Source: Lamellibrachia satsuma (taxonomy: Eukaryota; Annelida; Polychaeta; Sabellida; Siboglinidae). From it: 64,000 nucleotides of DNA. Positions 23,101 to 38,100 of this stretch are shown one piece after another. Each line of letters opens with the position of its first letter. The first letter of the stretch is position 1. The notes under the pieces are model-generated. The model saw only the letters and a list, made by a program, of their open reading frames with translations, did no database searches and was not told the DNA's origin. Both the position numbers and the translations under genes were made by a program. The stretch covers positions 1,200,501-1,264,500 of the forward strand of contig BSQZ01000107.1 of the NCBI GenBank assembly GCA_033239005.1, read 5' to 3'.

Positions 23101-26100
23101 ATCCGTACAGTAACCCGTATCGTACGGCCGACTACATTGTTCGATGGGTCCTTGGAGCAAAAAAATACTATGGTCTGAACATTGATTATGTTGGGGTAAG
23201 TGATGGCACATTTATACAGTAACATCTCAAACCTTTTTCTTGTATGAGTCATTCAGACACACAGTATGCTTTGATCAAGATGGCTGTTAGGTGAATACTT
23301 TGTTGGTAAATGTCTAGAGAAAATTAAAAATCTAACAATAATAACAATTCTCCAACAAATGTGAAGCAGAGGGGAAATTTTGGTAACTCATCCAATTTCA
23401 TCAAACACATTAGATTAAGTTCATATAATGTAAATAACAACACATTTTGAGACTGTGTTATGTTACTAAGCAAATAATAATTACACATAAGGCTAAATTT
23501 AGGGCAGTCATTCATGCCCTAATAGTAAAATATTAATAGTAAAATATTAATTAAAGAGGAACAAAGTTCACTATATCAGGGATTATGTTTAGTTGTTTTG
23601 GAAGATGTTAATTGAATGTTGGTAGCTAAGCAAGCTTCTAGATTATCACTCAAATAATGAATCATAATTTATTATGGCATACATGTAATTAGGATTGCAT
23701 GAAGTGCATGTGTTGTCTTTTCTGCCAAGAGGGAAAGACCTTTATAGTGCCTCTGACATCGTTGCTGCAAGTTATAATTCTTTTTGAAAAATCAACTTTT
23801 AGCCAAATAAAATTATTTCACGGTAATAAAAACAACGAAAATTTTGTGACGTCAACAGGGCATGTCAACAAGGGTATTTCTCGAAGCAATAAGATATAAC
23901 TACTTACATATCTAGTTCACCAAATTGTTTTAGATTTGTTTATTTTGAATATTTTTTTGTACTTGGAATATGAGCAAAAATAGCACTTTAAAACACTGTG
24001 TTTACATATTCATATTGTAACATTTTATTAAATAAAATGTTGTAGATCTGGAATGAGCGGGCGTTTAAGACTACATGCATCAAGGTAAGTGTAAGTTTAT
24101 GACTTTGGTTAGCATCGTTTTTAGTGACTTGGGAATAATATGCATGTCTTTTATCAAATAATCACAGAAGATAAATATTTATTACAATCTCTGTCATTAT
24201 ATTGTGTTCTTTACACAACTTAATATTTAATCCAATTTTTATCTTCTGTACATGTATGAATAAACATCTACTGTACATGTATGAATAAACATCTACTGTA
24301 CATGTATGAATAAACATAAACTTGTCATAATGAAACCGTTATTCAAATTACATGTTGTGATTTAATTCACCTTTGGAAAATCCACATTTGGTTGTGTGAA
24401 ACATGGCTAAAGAAGTATATAACTTCACGTTTGGTTGTGTGAAGCATGGCTAAAGAAGTATATAACTTCACATTTGGTTGTGTGAAGTAAGGCTAAAGAA
24501 GTATATAACTTCACATTTGCTTGTTTGAAACATGGCTAAAGAAGTATATAACTTCACATTTGGTTGTGTGAAACATGGCTAAAGAAGTATATAACTTCAC
24601 ATTTGGTTGCGTGAAACATGGCTAAAGAAGTATATAACTTCACATTTGGTTGTGTTAAACATGGCTAAAGAAGTATATAACTTCACATTTGGTTGTGTGA
24701 AACATGGCTAAAGAGTATATAATTTCTCATTTGGTTGTGTGAAACATGGCTAAAGAGTATATAACTTCCATATTTGGTTGTGTGAAACATGGCTAAAGAG
24801 TATATAACTTCACATTTGGTTGTGTGAAGCATGGCTACTTCACATTTGGTTGTGTGAAGCATGGCTAAAGAAGTATATAACTTCACATTTGGTTGTGTGA
24901 AACATGGCTAAAGAGTATATAACTTCACATTTAGTTGTGTGAAACATGGCTAAAGAAGTATATAACTTCACATTTGGTTGTGTGAAACTTGGTTAAAGAA
25001 GTGTATAACTTCACATTTGGTTGTGTGAAAGATGGCTAAAGAAGTGTGTAACTTCACATTTAGTTGTGTGAAACATGGCTGAAGAAGTGTATAACTGTAA
25101 AAATGTTATCTGTCCAGAAAAGAATTTACTGCTTAAAGTCGGTTTAGTCGGGGTGAAATTAATCAGATTTAGTTGAGCTGCTGCATGTCACAGGTGTTCC
25201 TGTGTTCTGTTCATTGTGTAAGTTGTGACTTAATTAAACGATTGCATCTGATAGTGTTTGTGACATTGAGATGTCTACAATCTTCCATCCCCGTGTTCAC
25301 ATTCAGGTCCTGAGATCAACCCTTGACAAGAACAATCTCTCGAATGTCACAGTTGTTGCTGCTGATGGATCGTGGGATATCAGCAAAGACATCTTGAAGG
25401 ATCAGAAGCTGGCTCAAGCCGTTAGTGTCATTGGGTATATTGGAGAGTTCCTTGTTTGGTCAGAAGTTGCCACAGAACCTAGTGTGCTGTTTGCGCAATG
25501 GCACGTAACTGTAATGTGATAAATTAAACTCTGGGCTTCATTAAAAAAATCCATTGACTTAAATAACAAGAAATTTAAACAATATTTAACAAGATTGCCG
25601 CTCAAAGGAAATTAATTATATAAAGGTAAGCTATATCTTTGATCTATAAAATAAGATTGTAACAATATATTGATGTATGGAGGCCTTAAACTGGTTTATA
25701 AATGTATGCACAGATGAACACGCACACATGCATTGAATGCATACAGTGAGTGATGTGTGACCTTTCAGTGTGCACTACCCAGGCACTGTGACAACAAACA
25801 TGTCTCTACAAACCAACAAGACTCTGTGGTCATCCGAGGACTACAGCACCTTCAATGACAATGTGGGGGCAGGGTGCTGGGCCAGGGTGAGTAACCTTTT
25901 TCTACTTCATGTACCGACCCCAAGGTCGAGTCGTCCCAATTTTTTATTCACCCCGCTATTACCCTTTCTCCGAACAGTTGAAGTACCCTTTTTAGTTATT
26001 ACATACAACTGTAAGCAATGCTATGTGAACAATTATGTACAGTTGTTGACAACGTGATGCTGCTTTTCTTTAATTATCAAAAAGTTATGTAACACAAGGG

Positions 26101-29100
26101 CAGGTAACACAACGGCAGGTAACACAAGGGCAAGTAACGCAAGGGCAGGTAACACAAGGGCAGGTAACACAAGGGCAGGTAACACAAGGGCAGGTAACAC
26201 AAGGGCAGGTAACACAAGGGCAGGTAACACAAGGGCAAGTAACACAAGGGCAGGTAACACAAGGGCAGGTAACACAAGGGCAGGTAACACAAGGGCAGGT
26301 AACACAAGGGCAGGTAACACAAGGGCAAGTAACACAAGGGCAGGTAACACAAGGGCAGGTAACACAAGGGCAGGTAACACAAGGGCAGGTAACACAAGGG
26401 CAGGTAACACAAGGGCAGGTAACACAAGGGCAGGTAACACAAGGGCAGGTAACACAAGGGCAGGTAACACAAGGGCAGGTAACACAAGGGCAGGTAACAC
26501 AAGGGCAAGTAACACAAGGGCAGGTAACACAAGGGCAGGTAACACAAGGGCAGGTAACACAAGGGCAAGTAACACAAGGGCAGGTAACACAAGGGCAGGT
26601 AACACAAGGGCAAGGGGTCACTACTTGTTACTGTAATTGCCAGTATTACGTCGCAATTTTGTGAGTTGGAGAGAAGCACTCAAGATATTGACTGGCATAG
26701 ATGGATATTTCTGTGGTAGCGTTGTGTACCCGGTGTGTGTGTGCATTTGTGTGTGTGTGCATGCGTTTGTCTGTATAACAAGAAAGTAATGTGTGTGCAT
26801 ACATACATGCGCAGTGTGTGTATGTGCATGTGTGCGTGCATGTATACATGTATGTATAATTCTCAGAGTTTATAACCCTGTGCCGAGACTTGGTGAAGTG
26901 ATTTTGTGTACAGGGTACTGTTATATTGATGTGACACATCATTGTATGTCCATTGTTACCATTTGTACACCATTGTATGTCCATTGTGTCCATTTTTACC
27001 ATTTGCACACCATGATAGAAACTTTATTTTTCCAGATACTGAATCAGAACTATGTGAATGGCTTCATGACCAGGTGAGCTGTTAATTTTGTTCTTGTCAG
27101 TGTTGGCTGAATGAATAAATTAATATATACCCTGTGCATAGAAGCCATGGCATTCAGAATACCAGTAGACAGATGACTGGAACACTATAGAGTTTATATA
27201 GTAACATTTGACAAATGTTAGTATTCTATGATGTGAATGTGGTAACTTGTGTGTCCCCGCATTCTTATGTTAGACATGTTGCTGCAATTGGTAACGTTGA
27301 TGATTCATGAATTCCAGCAGTCCTGAAAATTATGAATAAAATGTTGTTATGCTTCAGGCAAACGGAAACTAAAAAACCCAATAAATTGCATTTAATTAAA
27401 ATACCATGTATCAAGATATTATATTGTATGTTCCTCACACATGTTGTAGCACAATTTCGTGGAACTTGATAGCAAGTTATTATGAAGCTCTGCCATTTGG
27501 ACGCAATGGCCTCATGACTGCGATCCAGCCATGGAGTGGACACTATGTTGTTGAGAGTCCAGTCTGGATCACAGGTAAGTCCAAGCACTACAGGAGTCAG
27601 ACCACTACATTACAGTGGTGTGTCTACACGTCTGTGTGATGTATCTAGTGCTGTATTCTAGTATTTAGTACAGTACATCACAGTGTTGTGTGTACACGTC
27701 TGCGTGATGTATCTAGTGCTATATTCTAGTGTTTAGTACAGTACATCACAGTGGTGTGTATAGTTTGTAATGCGTGCTTCGTGCTCTTGCTTCCAGCTGC
27801 AGCTTTATTTTATTTTAATTTCATGAAAGTTTGACATTTTAGTTAATTTGTTGGATGCAACAAAACAATAAACAAAGGTAAAATTTACTGAAAACAATTA
27901 AAAGATTAATAGGTAATAAAACTCATAATGTCATTGTTTCATGTTAATCCCAAGGTGACCTTGCATTGAGTCCCAAGGTGACCTTGATGTGTTCCAGTTC
28001 ACACAACACAGTTCACAGAGATAGGGTGGCATTACCTGCTCCACGGCCGGGGGATTGGCGCCCTAGAAGGAGGTGGAAGTTATGTGTCCTGGCTGTGTCC
28101 ACACCGCAGACATTTCACCCTGGTGCTGGAGACTATGGTCAGTAAACATTAGTCATGCTATGTCATCTGCTGGTGTGATGTCAGAGGGAGATTTCAGGGA
28201 CAGGTTTCATTTTCAGCAAGTGCAGGGGACTAGCCTTCTGCTGCCCTCCAAACCTGACAAGTTTTCCCGTAACATTACTATATGGAGTGTCTTATTTGAT
28301 GTCAGAAAATATGTTTCCTTTTGTGATGTTGTGAAATTAAGTTACTTCTGTGATGTCACAAAATATAGTTTTTTCTTTTATGTCACAAAACAAAGTTCCT
28401 TCTGAGATGTCACAATGTCACATTCATAATCTTACTGTTTTGGAACTGTCCACTTTAGCTTTTACAAAGCAGAATGCAAAAAACCTTAACTTATAATTAT
28501 GTTTAATGCATTTGTTAAAAAACTTTACACAGGGTACAAGCTGTTTTTAATATGCATTAGGACCTTTAGAAGACAGTGCTGGAAATATAATATCACAGGG
28601 GTTTTTAATGGCGGAAGACCTAAATGGTTACTTCAGTTCAGTGAAGAAGATATTAGTTCATTACCAGTTGCTGATGCTAAATTTCAGGGGGCTAAATCTG
28701 ACTATTTAGGTCCGCTAGTTGTAACTCCAGAATTGGTAGCTAAGAAAATAAAGGCAATGAAGGATAACAAATCACCGGGAGTGGATGGGATTCCTCCAAA
28801 ATTACTAATGGAAACAGTAGAACAAATCAGTATACCACTTGCAAGAGTATTCAACTTGTCATTAAAAGAGGGAGTTGTTCCGTTTGAATGGAAAGAAGCA
28901 AACATCATACCATTATTTAAAAAGGGTTCGAGAAATAAGTCAGAGAATTACAGACCAGTGAGTTTAACGTCAGTGATTTGTAAATTAAAAGAAAGGTTAA
29001 TTAAAGACCATATGGTGGACTTCCTCGTTAAGCATAAATTATTAAATTAATCTCAACATGGATTCCTTAAAGCGAGGTCATGCTTAACAAATATGTTATG

Positions 29101-32100
29101 TTTTTTGGAAGAAATCACTAAGTGGATAGACGTGGGATCGCCAGTAGATATTATCTACTTAGATTTTCAGAAAGCTTTTCACAAAGTGCCACATCAAAGA
29201 TTACTACTTAAATTAAAAGCCCATGGTATCGGGGACAGCATAACTGACTGGATAGAACAATGGCTGACTGACAGAAGACAACGAGTTGTAGTAGATGGAG
29301 AAGTTTCAAATTGGAAATCGGTTTTGAGTGGGGTACCTCAAGGATCAGTATTAGGACCTATATTATTCTTAATTTATATCAATGACTTGGACGACAGTAT
29401 AACAAGTAACGTACTGAAATTTGCGGATGACACAAAACTGTTTAGAAAGGTTAATACTGATGGTGATAAACAACATTTACAAAACGATCTAGACAGATTA
29501 GTGAAATGGTCTGAGAAATGGCAGATGCTGTTAAATTTTGGGAAATGTAAATGCCTACATACAGGACATGGGAACTTGAATGTAAACTATAAAATGGGAG
29601 ATACTGTTCTGGGTACTACTGTAAAAGAAAAGGACTTAGGAGTTACAATAAGCGCTGATATGAAAGTTTCAGAGCAGTGTGGTATTGCAGCTTCAAAGGG
29701 TAATCAAATTCTTGGATTGATTAGAAGAAACATAACATACAAGGGAAAAAAGTTAATTATACCTCTTTATAAAGCAATAGTTAGACCTCATTTAGAATAC
29801 TGTATACAAGCATGGAGATCATATCGTAAGAAGGATATAGATACGCTTGAACACATACAAAGGAGAGCAACTAAAATGATTCCAGAACTTAGAGACCTTA
29901 GTTATGAAGAACACCTGAAAGAATGTGGTTTAACAACTCTAGAGACAAGGAGGTTAAGAGGAGATCAGATTGAAGTTTTTAAGATATTGAATGGGTATGA
30001 AAATGTTGATAGAAATATGTTTTTCTCACTCAAGAAGGATAGCAGAACTAGAGGACATGAGGTAAAATTAGTAAAGGATCAATGTAGATTGGACATCAGG
30101 AAGCACTCGTTCTCACAGAGGACAATAAATGAATGGAACAAATTGTCTACAGATTGTGTAACTGCTAGCAGCGTGAATATGTTTAAAAACAAGGTTGACA
30201 CATATCTCAGGAGGGCGGGTTATAAGTAGATGAACATTGTTGGACTCTCGATAAGCCAATGGCTTCCTTGTCCACTTGCCATGTGGGCCTTTGGCTTGGA
30301 TGGCAAATCTTGTTAAATCTTGTTAAATCTAGATGTGTTTGGAATGCGCCAGATAATGATATCAGTGACAGGAGGAAGGAGATTGTTATGTGATGTCTAG
30401 TTATGTGAGTTTAACAAGATTTAAGATTAGTGAAATGGTCTGAGAAATGGCAGATGCTGTTCAATTTTGGGAAATGTAAATGCCTACATACAGGACATGG
30501 GAACTTGAATGTAAACTATAAAATGGGAGATACTGTTCTGGGTACTACAAGATTTAAGATTGCCATCCAAAGTAAAAACCCAGATGGCAGGTGTCCAATG
30601 ACTACTCATCTACGTGTAACCCGCCCTTCTCAGATATTTGTCAATTTTGTTTTTAAACATATTCGCACTGCTAGTTGTGATTTGTTCCATCTCTTCCAGA
30701 GTCACAACCACTCTCTCTGTATCCGTCCTGGTCTGCCAGCCTACAACGTCCAGCCGCAACATGTTACCTTCAGCTTGAAGGGGAACACGGTCAGTATTCT
30801 CTGTCCAAAACAGTTCTTTTACATATGTGCCAACTCTTACGGTCCACCCACAACTGTTCACCCACAACTGTTCAACCACAACTCTTATAGCCCAGCCGCA
30901 AATGTTCACCCACAACTCTTACGGTCCACCTGCAACTGTTCACCCACAACTCTTACAGTCCACCTGCAACTGTTCATCCACAACTCTTACAGTCCACCCG
31001 CAACTGTTCACCCACAACTCTTATGGTCCACCTGCAACTGTTCACCCACAACTCTTACGATCCATCGGCAACTGTTCACCCACAACTCTTACGGTCCACC
31101 CGCAACTGTTCACCCACAACTCTTACGGTCCAGCCGCAACAGTTCACGCACAACTCTTACGGTCCAGCTGCAACTGTTCACCCACAACTCTTATGGTCCA
31201 CCCGCAACTGTTCACCCACAACTCTTACGGTCCAGCCACAACTGTTCACCCACAACTCTTATGGTCCGGCCGCAGCTGTTCACCCACAGCTCTTACGATC
31301 CACCCGCAATTGTTCACCCACATCTCTTATGGTCCACCTGCAACTGTTCACCCATAACTCTTACGGTCCACCCTCAACTGTTCAACCACAATTCTTACAG
31401 TCCACCCGCAACTGTTCACCAACAACTCAGTCCACCCACAACTGTTCATCCACAACTCTTACGGTCCACTGACAACTGTTCACCCACAACTCTTACGGTC
31501 CACCCACAACTGTTCACCCACAACTCTTATGGTCCACCTGCAACTGTTCACCCATAACTCTTACGGTCCACCCTCAACTGTTCACCCACAATTCTTACAG
31601 TCCACCCACAACTGTTCACCAACAACTCAGTCCACCCACAACTGTTCACCCACAACTCTTACGGTCCACCCACAACTGTTCACCCACAACTCTTATGGTA
31701 CACCTGCAACTGTTCACCCACAACTCTTACAGTCCACCCGCAACTGTTCACGCACAACTCTTACGGTCCACCCGCAACTGTTCACCCACAACTCTTACGG
31801 TCCAGCCGCAACTGTTCACCAACAACTCTTACGGTCCAGCTGCAACTGTTCACCCACAACTCTTACAGTCCACCCGCAACTGTTCACCCACAACTCTTAC
31901 GGTCCAGCCAAAACTGTTCACCCACAACTCTTATGGTCCGGCCGCAGCTGTTCACCCACAGCTCTTACGATCCACCCGCAACTGTTCACCCACGACTCTT
32001 ATGGTCCACCTGCAACTGTTCACCCATAACTCTTCCGGTCCACCCTCAACTGTTCACCCACAATTCTTATGGTCCACCCGCAACTGTTCACCCACAACTC

Positions 32101-35100
32101 TTACGGTCCACCCGCAACTGTTCACCCACAACTCTTACGGTCCACCCATAACTGTTCACCCACAACTCTTGCGGTCCACCCGCAACTGTTCACCCACAGC
32201 TCTTACGGTCCACTCGCAACTGTTCACCCACAACTCTTACGGTCCAACCACAACTATTCACCTACAACTCTTATGGTCCAGCCGCAGCTGTTCACCCACA
32301 GCTCTTACGATCCACTCGCAACTGTTCACCCACAACTGTTTCGGTTCACCCGCAACTGTTCACCTACAAATCTTATGGTCCACCCGCAACTGTTCACACA
32401 CAACTCTTACAGTCCACCCGCAACTGTTCACCCACAGCTCTTACGGTCCACTCGCAACTGTTCAACCACAACTCTTACAGTCCACCCGCAACTGTTCACC
32501 CACAACTCTTACAGTCCACCCGCAACTGTTCACCTACAACTCTTACGGTCCACCCGCAACTGTTCACCCACAACTCTTACGGTCCACCCGCAACTGTTCA
32601 CCCACAGCTCTTATGGTCCACTCACAACTGTTCACCTACAACTCTTACGGTCCACCCGCAACTGTTCACCCACAACTCTTACAGTACACCCACAACTGTT
32701 CACCTAAAACTCTTACGATCCACCTGCAACTGTTCACCCACAACTCTTACGGTCCACCCGCAACTGTTCACCCACAACTCTTACGGTCCACCCGCAACTG
32801 TTCACCCACAACTCTTACAGTCCAGCCGCAACAGTTCACCCTCAACTCTTACGGTCCAGCTGCAACTGTTTACCCACAACTCTTACGGTCCAGCCACAAC
32901 TGTTCACCCACAACTCTTATGGTCCGGCCGCAGCTGTTCACCCACAGCTCTTACGATCCTCCCGCAACTGTTCACCCACAACTCTTATAGTCCACCTGCA
33001 ACTGTTCACCCATAACTCTTACGGTCCACCCTCAACTGTTCACCCACAATTCTTACAGTCTGCCCGCAACTGTTCACCAACAACTCAGTCCACCCACAAC
33101 TGTTCACCCACAACTCTTACGGTCCACCCACAACTGTTCACCCACAACTCTTATGGTACACCTGCAACTGTTCACCCACAACTCTTACAGTCCACCCGCA
33201 ACTGTTCACGCACAACTCTTACGGTCCACCCGCAACTGTTCACCCACAACTCTTACGGTCCAGCCGCAACTGTTCACCAACAACTCTTACGGTCCAGCTG
33301 CAACTGTTCACCCACAACTCTTACGGTCCACCCGCAACTGTTCACCCACAACTCTTACGGTCCAGCCAAAACTGTTCACCCACAACTCTTATGGTCCGGC
33401 CGCAGCTGTTCACCCACAGCTCTTACGATCCACCCGCAACTGTTCACCCACGACTCTTATGGTCCACCTGCAACTGTTCACCCATAACTCTTCCAGTCCA
33501 CCCTCAACTGTTCACCCACAATTCTTACGGTCCACCCGCAACTGTTCACCCACAACTCTTACGGTCCACCCGCAACTGTTCACCCACAACTCTTACGGTC
33601 CACCCATAACTGTTCACCCACAACTCTTACGGTCCACCCGCAACTGTTCACCCACAGCTCTTACGGTCCACTCGCAACTGTTCACCCACAACTCTTACGG
33701 TCCACCCACAACTATTCACCTACAACTCTTATAGTCCGGCCGCAGCTGTTCACCCACAGCTCTTACGATCCACCCACAACTGTTCACCCACAACTCTTAT
33801 GGTCCACCCATAACTGTTCACCCACAACTCTTACGGTCCACCCGCAACTGTTCACCCACAGCTCTTACGGTCTACTCGTAACTGTTCAACCACAACTCTT
33901 ACAGTCCACCCGCAACTGTTCACCCACAACTCTTACGGTCCACCCACAACTGTTCACCTACAACTCTTACGGTCCACCCGCAACTGTTCTCCCACAACTG
34001 TTACAGTTCACCCGCAACTGTTCACCTACAAATCTTATGGTCCACCCGCAACTGTTCACACACAACTCTTACGGTCCACCCGCAACTGTTCACCCACAGC
34101 TCTTACGGTCCACTCGCAACTGTTCAACCACAACTCTTACAGTCCACCCGCAACTGTTCACCCACAACTCTTACAGTCCACCCGCAACTGTTCACCTACA
34201 ACTCTTACGGTCCACCCGCAACTGTTCACCCACAACTCTTACGGTCCACCCGCAACTGTTCACCCACCGCTCTTATGGTCCACTCGCAACTGTTCACCCA
34301 CAACTCTTACGGTCCAGCCACAACTGTTCACCCACAACTCTTACAGTCCACCCGTAACTGTTCACCCACAACTCTTACAGTCCACCCGCAGCTGTTCACC
34401 CACAACTATTACAGTTCACCCGCAACTGTTCACCCACAGCTCTTACGGTCCACTCGCAACTGTTCACCCACAACTCTTACAGTTCACCCGCAACTGTTCA
34501 CCCACAGCTCTTACGGTCCACTCGCAACTGTTCACCCACAACTCTTATGGTCCTGCCACAACTGTTCACCCACAACTCTTAAATGTCACTTTTGATTGCC
34601 ATTATGTTAATACAAATGTCATTGATACCACTTTTTTCTATTTGAATTATTAATATTTGAGTCAGTATGTTAAAATAACTGGTACAACCATTAGGCACAG
34701 GGATGTGGCCATTTTAACAAAGTGTGCATTGTAGTCGCTAGGTGGCAGCACATGTCCTGCTCATTTTTAGCAGAGTAGTCGCCATGTGGCAGCCTAGTAG
34801 GTTTGCGATGATACCTACCAGCTTTGGGAGATGCCCCCATGTGTGGGGTGACACCCACTAGTCAGAGGTGATGCCTTCTTGTTGGGTGATACCCATTAGT
34901 CTGTACTTGTATTGTAGCATGTGATTGTAGGTTCAGTTTACACTTTGATGACCAGGACTGAGGGTATGAATGGGTCATACCCCCCAGCACCACCACCCAC
35001 ACCCTTCACCCTGCCCTACAAAGATGACTTTGAGTGTAAGCCAACTAGCAACAAGCACCAGTTCTTTGTATCTCACACTTAATTAGTTAAAGCTGCTCCC

Positions 35101-38100
35101 ATAATTCAATTTTTGGCCAAAAAATCAAACTTATTTAGTGTCGACTATGGCATGATGGCTCATGCTGTTGTTCTCATGAACTCATTGGACATTATTAAAT
35201 TATCTTCTTCTGGGCCCAGTCAAAATTTTGCAAAAAAAGGAGAAATGTAGCTTCACATGTATATAATATAAAATGGTTTTCTCAAGTTACCAGATCTAAC
35301 AATTAAGGTCAATTGTTTCCATGATTTTGACAAAAGTACGAACTCTTTTGTTAAGCCGACTGCACATATTACTTAAACTATTCATACATTTCCAGTTGAA
35401 TATCGAGGAGCCTGATTTGTGATGGACTAAATCATTTGCAAAAACAGCTTTAAGGAATTCCCTGAACATCTCAGTATTTGGTTGGGTCTTTTCTGCATTT
35501 GGTGCATCTTTGAAAATTACGAAGTGGGATTTTTGATCTTTTGGGTTAATGAATTTAGGTGATGTAGCTATGGCAACTCGGGGATGAGACATTGAGTTAT
35601 AAAGTTTCAGAACTCTGTGAGAAATGTTTAGTGACTGTTTACCCTATAGGTTGTGTAGCAAGAACAATTTTGAAGTCATACATTTGGGATCTAGGGATAT
35701 ATTTTATCATCATCCCACAAATTCTGAGGAGAGAAACAAAGGTCTGTGAGAAGTGATGTTGAGGACAATAAAGTGGGTGAGAAGAAATTTGGAAGATACT
35801 AAATAAAGATTAGTAATCAGCATGTGTTAATTCTCCCGTTTCTGGTAGGAGACTCCCACGTTTGATACGCATATCATGTTTTCACGCCAAACATGAGATG
35901 TAATCTCCCATGTGTCAGGTTCTGTCCCATTTAAAAAAATTCACGTTTTTGGAATACCTGCCATTTCACAAAAATAATTTTCTTCTATTTTCGTTTGAAT
36001 TTGTCAGGCTGAATCACAACTTTCATTTTGATTGGTCAGTAATCGTGTCATTGTTTTTGCTTCATATCTAGTGGTAAAATCCTTCCCTCAATTGCACAAA
36101 GGGCACGATTTTGTCGCAGAAAAAATCTTTAGCTAATTGTCTTTTCAGAAAATTACAGGTCTGGTGAAAAAATCGCCTCCTTTGGTATTAGTGCAATATG
36201 TTGAAGCTTGCATAAAGATCCCTTGACTTCTATGCAAAACTATGTTCACATTAAGACATATGATGATGGCAAAAAAAAATTTCGTGCAGCATATGTGGAA
36301 TTCAGTGAAGCATATAACTTTGTGCCTCTGGTGGGGGTTTGGGAAGTGAGACGTACAGACAACCGTCACCATGGCAACGTCAATCGTCAGGTGATCTTGC
36401 ATCAGACGTGTGATTGGTGCATCAACAGGATACCCATAAACATTGGTGGCAACTACAAATGGTGAGGAACCGTAGTGTCATCCTATTACATGTGTACTTC
36501 TATTGCAGTCTGTTTTTAAAGGCACAAAGTCTGAACGTTATTATTGTAAAATCTTGTTATGTAATATATAAACTACCTGGTATATCCTAATATCTTCACT
36601 GCCCAAATGTGTTTTAATAACCCACAATCTTTTTTTTTTTGAATAACTGGAATATCATGTTTACTTCCCGTGCTGAATATTCATGAGTATTCATAAACAC
36701 ATAACGGTTCAATTATATTTAACAAATTAAGGTTCATTGAAGCACATTTGGGCAGTGAATATGTTCAAATAGATTAGTTTATACTTTATAACATGAATTT
36801 ATTATAAAAGCGACCAGACTCTATATTTTCAGAAAGGTCATATGCTGTAATCAAAAAGGGCACCATTTACAGAGCAGAAAAAAGTGAATTAAAATGCAAA
36901 GTGACACGTTCTGGCATGCTGTTTTTGAAACTACAAAAATTTCAATATTATGGCCAGTACAAATCAGGGACCCACAAAAATGGAGCAGCCAATCCTCGTG
37001 TTGTGAGAACAAAAAAGAACAGGACAGCCCATGCCCATGTGTGTCATAATTTTTTTTTTCAAAATGGATTCGCCAGCTGCCCAATTAACCAAGTCTAGAT
37101 TTCCACATTCAGTCAATTAATCATAATATTAATGAATGATGAGTGACACATGTCACACCGACGAGACTGAGATGTTGATTGATATGACACTATTGGTGAC
37201 AGGAAGGACCTGGTGCTACAGATTGACGTGCTAGTGCTGTCAGTGAATGGCTCAGAGGGCGTATTCCTGGGACAACTTGTCGACCGAGGGGGGTGCAACT
37301 CAGACAAAGCCTGTGGCATCTTCTTCTTTGTCTTCCCAGACTCTGACACCTTCATTCTTTCAACTGACTCAAGTATGTAGATCTCATTTGTCATACTGTC
37401 GTCAGGTACACGTTTGTTGTGTACACACTTGAGAAAAGTTGTGATATACTCTATTGAAAGTCATAATAAATAAATATACATATCATTCATATGATATACA
37501 GCACTGTGCTTATAAATTAATTTACTGTATACTGGGCATATTGCATATTATTTTCTTATGCAATATGTAATGTTGGTTTTATAATAATAATAAATAAATA
37601 TATAAAGGAAGCAATGATTAAGACGCTGTAATAATAATACACGTAATATCATTCACTTTATTTACAACAGTGAACAGTTGTGCTTGTAAATAAATATGCA
37701 TCTGACATTGCATATTGTTTTGATATTCGATGTTGGAAGTAATAATAAATAAGTGAACAAATGTTGGAGGCAACAACGAAAACACGTACCAAATTATTGT
37801 TATTGTGTGATATGTGATGTTAGAAATAATAAATACTAAAGTTAATAATTCAAACACAAATAGTAATAACAATACATGTATTATTATTCACATAAAATAC
37901 AGCCCTTGTGACTATAAATAAATCCATAGCTAGCACACACAACTTCGATCATTATAGTTCTGATAAAGTTAAGTCAAACATAGTACCTAGGGCTTTCTTG
38001 GTTGCCATGCCAACTCCAGGGAACTCTCTCCCTGTTAGTGTTTTGTCAACAGGAAATATACTAAGATTGTGGCATCGCCTGAAGACCCACCTTTTTGACC

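Noticed and set aside
26033..26679. [19 protein letters not shown] and [10 protein letters not shown] repeat frames
   Set aside because: Three readings of the same 15-bp array; no gene evidence.
30430..34595. Frames of 100-431 codons rich in TVHPQLL and NSYGPPAT repeats
   Set aside because: By-product of the 34-bp satellite (three units equal 34 codons), not a collagen-like or adhesive protein gene.
35296..35592. 98-codon minus-strand frame ([14 protein letters not shown]...)
   Set aside because: Overlaps a CR1 family B tail relic in a GALC intron; no domain recognised.
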